From Flavobacterium sp. (lineage in GTDB: Bacteria; Bacteroidota; Bacteroidia; Flavobacteriales; Flavobacteriaceae), in NCBI GenBank assembly GCA_023251135.1, contig JAHEZJ010000001.1, positions 33,047 to 97,046 on the forward strand: DNA of 64,000 nt, written 5' to 3'. Positions 17,912 to 26,925 of the stretch are shown in pieces. The notes beneath the pieces were generated by a model. That model was not told the origin of the DNA and ran no database searches. It saw nothing but the letters and a program-made list of their open reading frames with translations. How positions within the stretch are numbered: position 1 is the stretch's first letter; each line of letters begins with the position of its first letter. Made by a program: the position numbers and the translations under genes.

Positions 17912-18733
17912 CTATCTGCTTTTTAAAATATCCTCTCCGTTTAAGTAATCAGAAGGGCGTTGTCCGAGGATTTTAAAGAATGTATTACTAAATGTCGGCA
18001 CACTACTATATCCTACTTCCTGAGCGACTTCTTTAACTGAAAGTTTTCGATCCAACAGAAGCTCTATGGCTTTTAGAATTCTTCGAATCGTATAATATTG
18101 AATAAAGGACATGTTGAGATCTTTTTGAAACAAGCGATACAAAGAGCGCTCACTGTACCCAAATTCATGCGCAACAGCTGCAAATAGAATAGTTTCCCCC
18201 AGATTATTTTCAATATAACGCAGAATTTTTCCCAAACGCGGATCTTTTGGCTGCGGTAATTCTAAAGGTAAGTTGGTCAGACAAATTTGAGGTAATATTG
18301 CCTTAATCGCTTTGGCAATGGCAAAATTCGGACTTCCTTTCTTAAGATCCCCATTCCATCGATTGGTAAAAAGCATCATTTGCAACAATAAATTATTGAC
18401 CGGGTAAATCCCTTCACTCTTATAAAAAACATCTTCGTCTTTTTCGACAGGAAAATACAAATTCCGCATGGTAACATTTTCCGATTTCGGCTCAATACTG
18501 TGCTCCACCCCGCTCGGGATCCAAATAAAATGTCTTGCCGGTAAAAAATAGGTTTTGGTTTCGGTCGTTACAAAAACCACATCCCCTTCGGCATACAACA
18601 ACTGTGCTTTGTCGTGTTTATGTGTAGGCACAAACAATTCGCCCATCAAATCGTGGTGGCAGTAAATGCTTTTTTTATCGGCATCTACTTTTTTGATGTA
18701 ATATTTATCTAATTTCTGACCGGAATATTCCAT
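17912..18733 (-). CDS. AraC-family transcriptional regulator
   Basis: A 273-aa regulator with an N-terminal cupin-like sensor (H-K-H-D-K near residue 37, F-I-W-I-P-S-G-V-E-H-S near 70-80) and two C-terminal helix-turn-helix motifs. The second of these has V-K-E-V-A-Q-E-V-G-Y-S-S-V-P-T-F-S-N-T-F and the closing G-x-x-P-S-D-Y. A longer reading frame extends 43 codons upstream, but that extension comes from an AT-rich intergenic phrase and does not match the family, so the ATG at 18733 is chosen. It lies just before the TolC-HlyD-MFS genes on the same strand and probably controls that pump. Confidence 0.88.
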   Translation of the reverse strand: MEYSGQKLDKYYIKKVDADKKSIYCHHDLMGELFVPTHKHDKAQLLYAEGDVVFVTTETKTYFLPARHFIWIPSGVEHSIEPKSENVTMRNLYFPVEKDEDVFYKSEGIYPVNNLLLQMMLFTNRWNGDLKKGSPNFAIAKAIKAILPQICLTNLPLELPQPKDPRLGKILRYIENNLGETILFAAVAHEFGYSERSLYRLFQKDLNMSFIQYYTIRRILKAIELLLDRKLSVKEVAQEVGYSSVPTFSNTFFKILGQRPSDYLNGEDILKSR

Positions 18734-18886
18734 TGAAGTTTGATACGATGTCTCTTGCGATATTAAAGATAAGAAGAAATAGAATTTAAATTCCAAATAA
18801 AAAATTCCAAACTCCAACACGACTATATGTTTTATTGGAATTTGGAACTTTGGAGTTTGCAATTTATTTTAGAAAGTTTTCTAAAA

Positions 18887-18915
18887 CAAAAAAGCCTTTC
18901 CGTTAAGAAAGGCTT
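18887..18915 (-). terminator. terminator of first tRNA-Asp
   Basis: Stem AAGCCTTTC / GAAAGGCTT, loop CGTTAA; the minus-strand T run lies at 18887-18893. The element is repeated at 19629-19658. Confidence 0.88.
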
Positions 18916-18927
18916 CTCCCAATATTG

Positions 18928-19001
18928 CGGTCTGGACGGGACTCGAACCCGCGACCCCATGCGTGACAGGCATGTATTCTAACCAACTGAACTACCAAAC
19001 C
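18928..19001 (-). tRNA. tRNA-Asp (anticodon GUC), copy 1
   Basis: A 74-base cloverleaf on the minus strand. The acceptor GGTTTGG pairs with CCAGACC, the discriminator is G, and CCA is not encoded (CAATA follows). The anticodon stem CATGC/GCATG encloses CTGTCAC, giving GTC. The T arm has GGGTTCGAGTCCC. The sequence is identical in the second copy at 19669-19742. Confidence 0.96.
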
Positions 19002-19020
19002 AACTGCGTTATTGCGAGTG

Positions 19021-19050
19021 CAAAAATACAACAGATCTTTGATTCTACAA
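19021..19050 (-). promoter_or_regulatory. promoter of tRNA-Asp copy 1
   Basis: On the minus strand, TTG (19048-19050), a 19-base spacer and TATTTTTG (19021-19028), a match to TAnnTTTG, about 20 bases before the tRNA. Confidence 0.75.
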
Positions 19051-19182
19051 GCTTTTTTTGCGAATAAATTTTAAGAAATTTTTAATTGATTAAATTCCAA
19101 TATTTTAAAATTTGACCGTCAAATCAAAAAAGAAGAACTTTCTTTCTTTTTAACTTCAAAGAGCCCAAAACTGAAAGCGAAA

Positions 19183-19500
19183 AGTCTGCAAAGCTCATAA
19201 AAAAACTTGCGAACTTCGCGTAAACCTTAGCGCCCATTGCGATCAAACCAAACAAGCAAAACCAAAAAATCCACAAAGCCTATAAAAAACTTTGCGGACT
19301 TCGCGTAAACCTTAGCGCCCCTTGCGGTTAAACCAAAAACCAAAAAATCCGCAAAGCTTATAAAAAACTTTGCGGACTTCGCGTAAACCTTAGCGCACTT
19401 TGCGGTTAAACCAAAAACCAAAAAATCCGCAAAGCTTATAAAAAACTTTGCGGACTTCGTGTAAATCTTAGCGCTCTTTGCGGTTAAAAACAAAAACCAA
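19183..19500. repeat. 78-bp tandem repeat, about four units
   Basis: Units begin near 19183, 19267, 19345 and 19423; the last three have an exact 78-base period. Each unit contains AATCCGCAAAGCTTATAAAA, ACTTTGCGGACTTCGCGTAA, and CCTTAGCGCNCTTTGCGGTT. The first unit is diverged. Because 78 is divisible by 3, a 100-codon minus-strand frame stays open, but it has no start context or protein character and is not called as a gene. Confidence 0.85.
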
Positions 19501-19628
19501 AAGTGTCCTAAATCAAAAAAGCCATCCACAAAAGTGGAAAGCTTTTCATTGGTCTAACTACTAAACCAGCTACGAGTTACAAAGTCGTAGCAAAACAACA
19601 CAACTAATCTTAGATACCGTATTTGGGC

Positions 19629-19658
19629 AAAAAAGCCTTTCCGTTAAGAAAGGCTTTT
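19629..19658 (-). terminator. terminator of second tRNA-Asp
   Basis: The same AAGCCTTTC / GAAAGGCTT stem with loop CGTTAA as at 18887-18915, followed on the minus strand by a T run. Confidence 0.88.
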
Positions 19659-19668
19659 CCCAATATTG

Positions 19669-19742
19669 CGGTCTGGACGGGACTCGAACCCGCGACCCCA
19701 TGCGTGACAGGCATGTATTCTAACCAACTGAACTACCAAACC
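19669..19742 (-). tRNA. tRNA-Asp (anticodon GUC), copy 2
   Basis: The same 74-base sequence as copy 1, including the anticodon GTC, in the same orientation, 741 bases away. Its terminator and upstream region are also duplicated, so it arose by copying a whole transcription unit. Confidence 0.96.
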
Positions 19743-19760
19743 TCTGCGTTATTGCGGTTG

Positions 19761-19790
19761 CAAAGATAGTACAGAATTTCGTTTCTGCAA
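19761..19790 (-). promoter_or_regulatory. promoter of tRNA-Asp copy 2
   Basis: On the minus strand, TTG (19788-19790), a 19-base spacer and TATCTTTG (19761-19768), a full match to the consensus. Confidence 0.82.
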
Positions 19791-19828
19791 GTGTTTTTCG
19801 AAAAAAAATTAAATATTTTTTTAAAGTT

Positions 19829-20755
19829 TTAGCCAAAGTTTTGTTTTTCAACCAAATATGTCGTCAATATTTTTTCAAAATCATCCCCTACATTCACCGA
19901 AACATACTTAATTTGATTCTTAGCACAGGTTAAAGACAGTTTCTTGAAATACTCCTCTGCCCTTTTTTCGTATTCTGCTTTTACATTATCCGCAAAAAGC
20001 GACACCTCTTCGCCTGATTCTAAGTCGATAAACTTGCGTGGCGTGTTATCAAAGTCAAATTTAAGCTCTGTTTTATCATCCACCACATGAAACAAAACCA
20101 CTTTGTGTTTGTTGTGCTTTAAATGCTGTAAAGCGTTAAAAAGCTTCTCGTCGTCTTCTGACTGAAACATATCGGTAAACAAAATAATCATCGAGCGACG
20201 GTGAATCTTCTCAGCGATTTGATGCAGATAGGTAATGGTATCGGTGCTTTTTTTAATTTTTGGCTGCTGCAGCAACTCTTCTAGTTTATTGAGCAACATT
20301 CGATGGTGACGATCACTTCCTTTTTCGGGAGCATAATATTCGTAGCTGTCTGAGAAAACACTCAACCCTACAGCATCACGCTGCTTCTTAAGGATATTCA
20401 TTAAAACAGCCGACGCCAAAACAGCAAAACCAATCTTCTTCTCATAAAAAGGCTGATTTGGTCTAAGCTCCGGATAATGCATCGACGATGAGTTATCGAC
20501 AATTAAATGACATCGCAAATTGGTTTCTTCCTCAAAACGTTTCGTGTACAAACGATCTGTTTTGGCAAATAATTTCCAATCGATGTGTTTGGTGCTTTCT
20601 CCGGCGTTATAGACTTTATGCTCGGCAAATTCAGCCGAAAACCCATGAAACGGACTCTTATGCATTCCCGAGATAAACCCTTCTACCACCTGATTCGCCA
20701 ACATTTCGAGATGCTGGAAACTGGAGACTTTCTCTATTTCCGATTCAATTTTCAT
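19829..20755 (-). CDS. DUF58 domain protein (von Willebrand-like)
   Basis: A 308-aa cytoplasmic protein. The DUF58 core is clear: Y-N-A-G-E-S-T-K-H-I-D-W-K-L-F-A-K-T-D-R-L at about 49-69, then a metal-site-like D-N-S-S-S-M at 87-92 in the vWA fold. Relatives usually work beside a MoxR-type AAA ATPase, which is absent here. It overlaps the stop codon of the upstream M1 aminopeptidase gene by 4 bases (ATGA), so the two are translationally coupled. Biochemical role unknown. Confidence 0.88.
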   Translation of the reverse strand: MKIESEIEKVSSFQHLEMLANQVVEGFISGMHKSPFHGFSAEFAEHKVYNAGESTKHIDWKLFAKTDRLYTKRFEEETNLRCHLIVDNSSSMHYPELRPNQPFYEKKIGFAVLASAVLMNILKKQRDAVGLSVFSDSYEYYAPEKGSDRHHRMLLNKLEELLQQPKIKKSTDTITYLHQIAEKIHRRSMIILFTDMFQSEDDEKLFNALQHLKHNKHKVVLFHVVDDKTELKFDFDNTPRKFIDLESGEEVSLFADNVKAEYEKRAEEYFKKLSLTCAKNQIKYVSVNVGDDFEKILTTYLVEKQNFG

Positions 20756-23331
20756 TCGGTTTCTTTTTTAATATTTTGCGCACGGTACAAACCATCGGTT
20801 GCCTGCAATAATTTTCTTTTCAAGATGGGACTAAACTCCGAATTCTCTTTCAGGAATCGCTGCACTTCATCAAAAGCATATTTCGACGAATATTTCCCAA
20901 TCGTGTTATTCAGCCAGTCTTTAGGAAAAAAGATATCTCCGGTACGCTGAATTTCTTCCACCAAATCTAACGAAAATCTAATGTACTTTTGAGCACTTTC
21001 CTGACGCAACGGATGATTGATATTCGCTAAACCTACAGCAACCCAGGATTCTTTTTCTCTGTTCGCATCATCTTTTAAAGACTGTACAAAAACATCACGA
21101 ACCGATTCGTCTTTCGATAAAGACGGAAGCAGGAATTCAAATCGCTTTTGCTTGTCGGGATTTGCAATCGTAGTTCTGGTTTTATTTAAAATTTCATCCG
21201 CTTTTTCATGTTTAAATATAGCCAAATTCATAGCCATATTGGTATAATCGTCTTCATTTAGTTTTAAGCCCGGAATCACAGTTTCTTTGTTCCAAATTTT
21301 ATACAATTGCTCCTTATCAGTAGCCGAGTAAGCAACTGAACTAAACAAATTAAACAAAGTCTTTTTGATATTGCTTGGCAAATTGGCCTGCAAACGTGCA
21401 TATACAATAGCCGAAAGTTCTTTTTGTCCAATATTTTGCTGCTTTTCTGTCAGGAACTTCCAGAAAACAGCACTGGTTTGATTGGTGATAATTTTCAAAA
21501 CCAATTCGTTTTGTTCCTGTTGAATTCCTTTTAAAAAACAAGCAAAAGCTTTTGCAGGAGCAATATTCCCCGTTAATGTATTTTCGTAAATGTTAATATA
21601 AGTTGAAGCTCTTGCCACCTCATCTTTCAATGTTAAAACAGACTCTAAATTATTCCCGTCAAGCGGAAAAACACCGTATCCAAAACCATTATAATTGTAA
21701 ATAACAGCCAATGGTTTCTCAAGTCCAACGGCTTCTTTCAGCAACAGACTTTTATCTTTTATAGTAGCATTGATCACTTTTACACTATTAGGATAAACCA
21801 AACCAATGTCAAAAGTCTGAGGCCACACATTTGCAGATTGATCTTCTGCCTGTTGTGTGATTTCAAAGGTTGAAATTCGGTTTTGAGCATCGTATTTGAT
21901 TTGATCTTTAAAAATTGCCCTTCCCGATTTATTGACCCAAACCGCGCTCCATTTTTGCATATCGAGCGGTGTTTCGGCATCGAGAATTTCGACCAGATTG
22001 TTCCAGTCGGCATTGTCGTTGGCATATTTTTTAATGTATTTTTCGATTCCTTTCTGAAAGGCTTCTTTCCCCATCGAAGCTTCTAACTGACGCATCATTA
22101 TGGGTGCTTTGTTGTAAATAATCGCCCCGTATAATGAACCCGCATTTTTTAGATTGGCTAAATTTTGCTTGATCGGATGTGTCCCCAGCGAACGGTCTTC
22201 ACCATAAGCACTTGGATAATGAGCCGTTAAAAATTGTAGATTATGATTTACTTTCGGGAATATCGGATTCATAATTTTGTCTGCCATAAAATTAGCAAAC
22301 ACTTCCTTCATCCAGACATCATCAAACCACTTCATGGTCACCAAATCACCAAACCACATGTGTGAGGTTTCATGTGCAATCAATTTGGCACGGTCTAATT
22401 TTTCACTGTCTGTAGCACTATTATCCAAAAACAAAGTAGATTCCTTATATTGAATAGCTCCTACATGTTCCATTCCGCCATACTGAAAAACCGGAATTGA
22501 AGCAAAATCCAGCTTCTGAAACGGAAACTTATAACGGGTATATTTTTCCAAAAAATCTAAGGATTGCTGGTGTAAATTAAAGATCGTATCGGTGCTGCTT
22601 CTTAATTTCTCTGCGTTGTTTTCGCGATATAGCATCGTCATTTCCCGATTACCGGGTTTCTTCGTCACACTTTTGAATTTCCCGGCTACAAAAGAGAACA
22701 AATAGGTACTCATTTTATCCGATTCTCCAAAGGTATAAGCGATAAACTCTCCTTTCTCTGTTTTCTCTTTCACATCAGCTCCTGCCAAAACCGACCAGTC
22801 TTTAGGAACAGTCAAACTTAACTTATAAGTTGCTTTGATATCCGGTTGATCAAAACACGGAAATAAGGTACTCGCCCGATCCGGAACCAATAAGGTATAC
22901 AAGAAATCATCATTACGATTTAAAGATAGATTTCCAGCTATAAAAGAAATACCAATTGTATTTTTTCCTGAGTTTAAAGCTTCTGTAGGAATAACAATAT
23001 GCCCATTTTCATGAACAATTGAAACCGGTTTACCATTAACCTCAATTGCTTTTATATTTTCTGATTTCTCTTTAAAATCCAAATACACACTTCGATAAGG
23101 ATGATCTAATAAGGTCAATTCTAAAACAAGATTGGATTTAATTTCCTTTTCTCTCTGACCTGGAATTTCAAATGAGAGCGCATATTTTACATTGGAAATT
23201 TCTTGTTTTCGGTAAGTCGCTAACTCTTTCGAAACGCCTTTATCTAAAAGATAAATTTCTTTTTGTTTCGATTGAGAAAAACCAATTGTAGTACATGCAA
23301 GAATACAAAGAGAGCTATAGAGAATTTTCAT
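20752..23331 (-). CDS. M1 family zinc aminopeptidase
   Basis: An 859-aa exported peptidase that would remove N-terminal residues from peptides. The signal peptide is residues 1-20 (ends I-G-F-S-Q). The substrate-anchoring motif reads G-G-M-E-H at 285-289, a variant of the usual G-A-M-E-N. The zinc site is H-E-T-S-H at 320-324 with the third ligand E at 343, matching HExxH-x18-E. The C-terminal half is a helical domain. It is the first gene of a two-gene unit with the DUF58 gene. The periplasmic location and peptide-degrading role follow from the signal peptide and family. Confidence 0.93.
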   Translation of the reverse strand: MKILYSSLCILACTTIGFSQSKQKEIYLLDKGVSKELATYRKQEISNVKYALSFEIPGQREKEIKSNLVLELTLLDHPYRSVYLDFKEKSENIKAIEVNGKPVSIVHENGHIVIPTEALNSGKNTIGISFIAGNLSLNRNDDFLYTLLVPDRASTLFPCFDQPDIKATYKLSLTVPKDWSVLAGADVKEKTEKGEFIAYTFGESDKMSTYLFSFVAGKFKSVTKKPGNREMTMLYRENNAEKLRSSTDTIFNLHQQSLDFLEKYTRYKFPFQKLDFASIPVFQYGGMEHVGAIQYKESTLFLDNSATDSEKLDRAKLIAHETSHMWFGDLVTMKWFDDVWMKEVFANFMADKIMNPIFPKVNHNLQFLTAHYPSAYGEDRSLGTHPIKQNLANLKNAGSLYGAIIYNKAPIMMRQLEASMGKEAFQKGIEKYIKKYANDNADWNNLVEILDAETPLDMQKWSAVWVNKSGRAIFKDQIKYDAQNRISTFEITQQAEDQSANVWPQTFDIGLVYPNSVKVINATIKDKSLLLKEAVGLEKPLAVIYNYNGFGYGVFPLDGNNLESVLTLKDEVARASTYINIYENTLTGNIAPAKAFACFLKGIQQEQNELVLKIITNQTSAVFWKFLTEKQQNIGQKELSAIVYARLQANLPSNIKKTLFNLFSSVAYSATDKEQLYKIWNKETVIPGLKLNEDDYTNMAMNLAIFKHEKADEILNKTRTTIANPDKQKRFEFLLPSLSKDESVRDVFVQSLKDDANREKESWVAVGLANINHPLRQESAQKYIRFSLDLVEEIQRTGDIFFPKDWLNNTIGKYSSKYAFDEVQRFLKENSEFSPILKRKLLQATDGLYRAQNIKKETE

Positions 23332-23408
23332 TTTTAAGGAAATATAAGATTCGTTAAAAATAAAAAAAGTTTGCCAGCAATTTTACGAATTGGCACGAAT
23401 TAAAATTC

Positions 23409-23460
23409 TTTTTGCCACAGATTACACAGTAAGAATGATTTTTTTAATCTGTGGCAAAAA
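23409..23460. repeat. 16-bp perfect inverted repeat of the 'gccacagatt' phrase
   Basis: TTTTTGCCACAGATTA at 23409-23424 and its exact complement at 23445-23460. The same phrase in single form recurs in spacers near 33410, 38390, 40180 and 57655-57790. Confidence 0.7.
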
Positions 23461-23470
23461 CCTTTAAACA

Positions 23471-23504
23471 TAAAAAAGGTCCGACTTCCGTCGAACCTCT
23501 TTTA
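23471..23504 (-). terminator. terminator of trxA
   Basis: Imperfect stem AGGTCCGAC / GTCGAACCT with loop TTCC; A and T runs flank it. It lies 20 bases past the thioredoxin stop codon on the minus strand. Confidence 0.75.
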
Positions 23505-23525
23505 TATAAATCATAATCTTTACGA

Positions 23526-23843
23526 TTACAACAAAGCGTCTAAACTATCTGCGTAGGTTTGTTTTGGAGCTACTCCAACTTGTTTTCCTACTACTTCACC
23601 GTTATGAAAAACCAAAACGGTAGGTATGTTACGCACACCATATTTTGCAGCAAATTCCTGGTTAGCATCTACATCTACTTTACCAACAACTACTTTACCT
23701 GCGTATTCATCGCTTAATTGGTCAATGATTGGACCAACCATTCTACAAGGACCACACCATGCTGCCCAAAAATCTACCATTACTGGTTTGTCTGATTTCA
23801 AAACTACTTCATCAAAAGTAGCATCTGTTATTGCTAATGCCAT
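23526..23843 (-). CDS. trxA: thioredoxin
   Basis: A 105-aa cytoplasmic dithiol-disulfide oxidoreductase. The active site W-C-G-P-C has its cysteines at 30 and 33 in the phrase W-A-A-W-C-G-P-C-R-M, and the cis-proline is in N-I-P-T (near 73-76). The length is that of a single-domain thioredoxin with no signal peptide. A -7 box (TAAATTTG, minus strand 23898-23905) lies 55 bases upstream. It is a single-gene unit. Confidence 0.97.
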   Translation of the reverse strand: MALAITDATFDEVVLKSDKPVMVDFWAAWCGPCRMVGPIIDQLSDEYAGKVVVGKVDVDANQEFAAKYGVRNIPTVLVFHNGEVVGKQVGVAPKQTYADSLDALL

Positions 23844-24087
23844 AATTTCTTATCTTTTAAAATTATCGTCTGAATTGTTTCGTTTCAAACTAGACCACAA
23901 ATTTAAAAATTAAATGCAAATGAAACACCATAACCAAATTAGTTTTCATTATAAATGTATTGTCATTAATTATATTAATCCGAAAACTTAAAATCATAAG
24001 TTTTAACCTACGCAGTTGTCAATTTTATCTTTTTAGAGAAACGTCAGTTTTTTACGTTATCTTTAAAGTTCTTGAAAATTCTTCCAG

Positions 24088-26550
24088 ATGAAAGCTACTT
24101 TACTCTACATAAAAAACTTTTTTCAATCCATTCACTTTAAAAAATACGCCAGGCGTTTTTGCTTTTTTGTTCTGGGACTTATTGCTTTACTACTTATCGC
24201 TTGTGGTGGATTGTCTATATATTTTAATCGGAATAAAACCGAAATCATCGCCAAGATCAACACCAAAATCAATGAAAACATCAACGGAAAATTCCATATT
24301 GGCGATTTTCATTATAAGTTTCTAACCGGTTTCCCCAACTTTACTTTGGCCTTAAAAGAGGTTGAAGTCAAAGACAATCAATGGGCCACACACCAGCACA
24401 CTTTATTAAAGGCTAAAGAAATTGAGGTGCGACTGAACATTTGGAGTTTGGTACATGACGAAATCAACATTCATAAAATCCTGATCAACGACGCAGCGAT
24501 CTACGTGTATAAAGCACAGAATGGCTATTCGAATGCCGATATTTTTAAGCCGAAAAAGAAAAAAGCACAGGAAAGCAAATCGGATACCGAGACTACAATC
24601 GACCAGATCGAACTAAACGGAGTCCACTTTACGTTAAACAACCTGTTGGGACATAAATTGTTTGATTTTGATCTGGAGCGCTTACAGTCAAAAGTAAATT
24701 TTGATGGGGACAACTGGCAAACCGATGTTTTTTTAAACACCCAAATTAAAAGTCTGACCTTTAATACCGTGCACGGAAGTTTTGCAAAACAAAAAGAACT
24801 CAAAGGCACTTTTGCCGTTTCCTACTCCGCTGCAAATGAAAAAATTGACGTTGTTACCAAAGGCCTGAAAATTGGATCAGACGCTTTTGACATTACCGCT
24901 TTTTTTAATCTTGCCAAAGGAAATGCACTTTTCGGAATCAATATTGGGACTACTATTTTATGGCAAAATGCATCCAATTTATTATCGGCAAACATCAGTT
25001 CTAAGCTTAACCGATTTAATTTACAAAAACCAATCGATGTTAATTGTGACATTAAGGGCGATTTTAATGCCGAGGGGGATCCCAGAATTGTTGTTCAGGC
25101 CATTATCAAAAACAACGAACTGAGCATTCCGGACGGATTGATCAAAAACTGCCACTTCAAAGGGATTTTCACCAATAATTTCAAACCTACAGCCGGTTAT
25201 AACGATGCTAATTCGGCTATTATTTTAACGAATTTTGCGGGCGAATACGAAAATATTCCGCTCACCATTCCGCAACTATCTATCAATAATCTCGAAAAAC
25301 CACTGGCTACCGGAAACGTTAGTTCTGACTTTGATATCGAAAGGCTCAACGAAATAAGCAACGATAAATGGATTCAGTTTACGGCAGGTCACGCCAAAGC
25401 CAACTTAAAATTTCAGTTTGACATTGTCGATTTGTACATTACCAAACCTCGTTTTATCGGTAAAATAGATGTCGATGACGCTTCCTTTCATTATATTCCA
25501 AAAAATGTTCATGCCGTAAAAACCAACATTCACCTTGACTTTACCGAGAAAGCTTTATTGATCAAGCAAATTGCCTACAAACACAATAAGAATACGATTT
25601 TCGTAGAAGGAAAAATTGACAATTTCCTCAACCTCTATTATGATGCTCCCGAAAAAATGATCGTAAACTGGAAAATCTATTGCCCGAATATTGATTTAAA
25701 ACAATTTCTGGGGGTTTTAGCGACTTCTCAAAAAGTAAAAGCCACAGCCAAAACCACCAAAAAACCAACTATTTCGAATCATCTACGAACCGTAATCGAC
25801 AGATGTGTGGTGGTCATCGACATCAGAGCCGATAAAATCAATTACAACAAATTAACCGCAACCAATACTACGGCTACGGTACAAATGATCGATTCGAGAC
25901 TGGTTATAAAAAACGGTTCGCTGCAAACTTCGGGCGGAAGCATCACCTTTAACAGTGAAGTAAAACCAAGCGGGAAAAACTTTGCTTTTAGCTCGAATGC
26001 CAACGTAAATCGGGTTGATATCGCGAGTTTTTTAAAGTCGTTCAACAACTTCGGGATTCAGTCTTTTAGCCCTGGTAATATCAAAGGAAAGTTAAGCAGC
26101 CAGGCCAATGTAACCGGGTTCATCAACAGCAACGGCGAATTGATCACCAATTCGATGCACGGCAATCTGACTTTCAACGTCAACCAGGGCGCTTTGTTAA
26201 ATTTTGAGCCTATTGTGAAAATCGGCAAGTTTGCTTTTCCGTTCCGCGATGTCAAGAATATTACGTTTAGCGATTTATCCGGTACACTTAAATTGCGCGG
26301 AGAGCAGGTCGATGTGAATAATTTCACCATTAGTTCGAGCGTTTTAAACCTTGATGCCGAAGGTGTTTACTCTTTTGGTCGAGGTACCAATCTTGCTCTC
26401 ACCATCCCCCTCCGAAACTCCAAAAACGACATCAAACTCGCCACCAAAGCCGAACGCGATGCCGTCCGCGAACGCGGAATTGTCCTGCATCTAATCGCAC
26501 TCGACGAGGAGGGAAAAATGAAAATTAAATGGGGGAAGAAGGAGAAGTAG
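24088..26550 (+). CDS. AsmA-family protein
   Basis: An 820-aa protein anchored by one membrane helix at about residues 23-46 (hydrophobic, after K-K-Y-A-R-R), with the rest in the periplasm. The N-terminal part (about 50-250) matches the AsmA start, with I-N-T-K-I-N-E-N-I-N-G-K-F and V-K-D-N-Q-W. The last 250 residues have the AsmA-like C-terminal pattern, with F-S-D-L-S-G-T-L-K-L-R-G near 730 and V-L-N-L-D-A-E-G-V-Y-S-F near 755. AsmA relatives (also TamB and YhdP) are thought to move lipids between the membranes. It ends just before the AT-rich island. Confidence 0.87.
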   Translation: MKATLLYIKNFFQSIHFKKYARRFCFFVLGLIALLLIACGGLSIYFNRNKTEIIAKINTKINENINGKFHIGDFHYKFLTGFPNFTLALKEVEVKDNQWATHQHTLLKAKEIEVRLNIWSLVHDEINIHKILINDAAIYVYKAQNGYSNADIFKPKKKKAQESKSDTETTIDQIELNGVHFTLNNLLGHKLFDFDLERLQSKVNFDGDNWQTDVFLNTQIKSLTFNTVHGSFAKQKELKGTFAVSYSAANEKIDVVTKGLKIGSDAFDITAFFNLAKGNALFGINIGTTILWQNASNLLSANISSKLNRFNLQKPIDVNCDIKGDFNAEGDPRIVVQAIIKNNELSIPDGLIKNCHFKGIFTNNFKPTAGYNDANSAIILTNFAGEYENIPLTIPQLSINNLEKPLATGNVSSDFDIERLNEISNDKWIQFTAGHAKANLKFQFDIVDLYITKPRFIGKIDVDDASFHYIPKNVHAVKTNIHLDFTEKALLIKQIAYKHNKNTIFVEGKIDNFLNLYYDAPEKMIVNWKIYCPNIDLKQFLGVLATSQKVKATAKTTKKPTISNHLRTVIDRCVVVIDIRADKINYNKLTATNTTATVQMIDSRLVIKNGSLQTSGGSITFNSEVKPSGKNFAFSSNANVNRVDIASFLKSFNNFGIQSFSPGNIKGKLSSQANVTGFINSNGELITNSMHGNLTFNVNQGALLNFEPIVKIGKFAFPFRDVKNITFSDLSGTLKLRGEQVDVNNFTISSSVLNLDAEGVYSFGRGTNLALTIPLRNSKNDIKLATKAERDAVRERGIVLHLIALDEEGKMKIKWGKKEK

Positions 26551-26925
26551 ATTTTTATCGCATCCTAAAAACACGTATAAATACGCTATTATAACTTTTT
26601 ATTTATTAATACACTTGCCAATAGAAAATTTTAATGTATTATGGATTTCCATAAAATGTGATTAGTTAATTAAAGTATATTTGTTTTGCCTTAATAATCA
26701 ATTAGATAGATGTTTTTATAAATAAAAATAAATTCATAAAGCTAAAAGCAACAGTAAATTAAGAACAATTGTCGTGTATAATAATTAATTTTACTCTCTA
26801 ATTTGTTTATAAAGCATGTTTTAAAGAAAAATTTTCACAAATATAAATGGCATTCCATTACTAATTATGTTGAAATTTGCAAAACACTTGAAAGTAAACA
26901 TTCAAGAATTTTTTAATTAATAGAA
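26551..26925. other. AT-rich left flank of the methyltransferase cassette
   Basis: 375 bases with no open frame. The base composition changes here: the previous gene ends in GC-rich codons and this spacer is strongly AT-rich, like the three genes that follow. A -7-like TATATTTG lies at 26676-26683, but it is 243 bases from the methyltransferase start and lacks a clear TTG partner, so the promoter of the cassette is not settled. Confidence 0.55.

Larger units (their letters stand above)
18734..19828. other. tRNA-Asp duplication and tandem-repeat spacer
   Basis: This long region has no credible protein gene. It contains two tRNA-Asp units with their own promoters and terminators at an offset of 741 bases, and a 78-bp tandem repeat between them. 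All are listed separately. Confidence 0.85.

Noticed and set aside
17912..18862. 316-aa version of the AraC regulator
   Set aside because: The extra 43 residues come from a spacer phrase and do not match the family.
19183..19500. CRISPR-like array
   Set aside because: The units follow one another without unique spacers, so it is a simple tandem repeat; no cas genes are in the window.
19227..19529. 100-codon minus-strand open frame
   Set aside because: It is produced by the 78-bp tandem repeat, whose length is a multiple of three; no start context or family resemblance.
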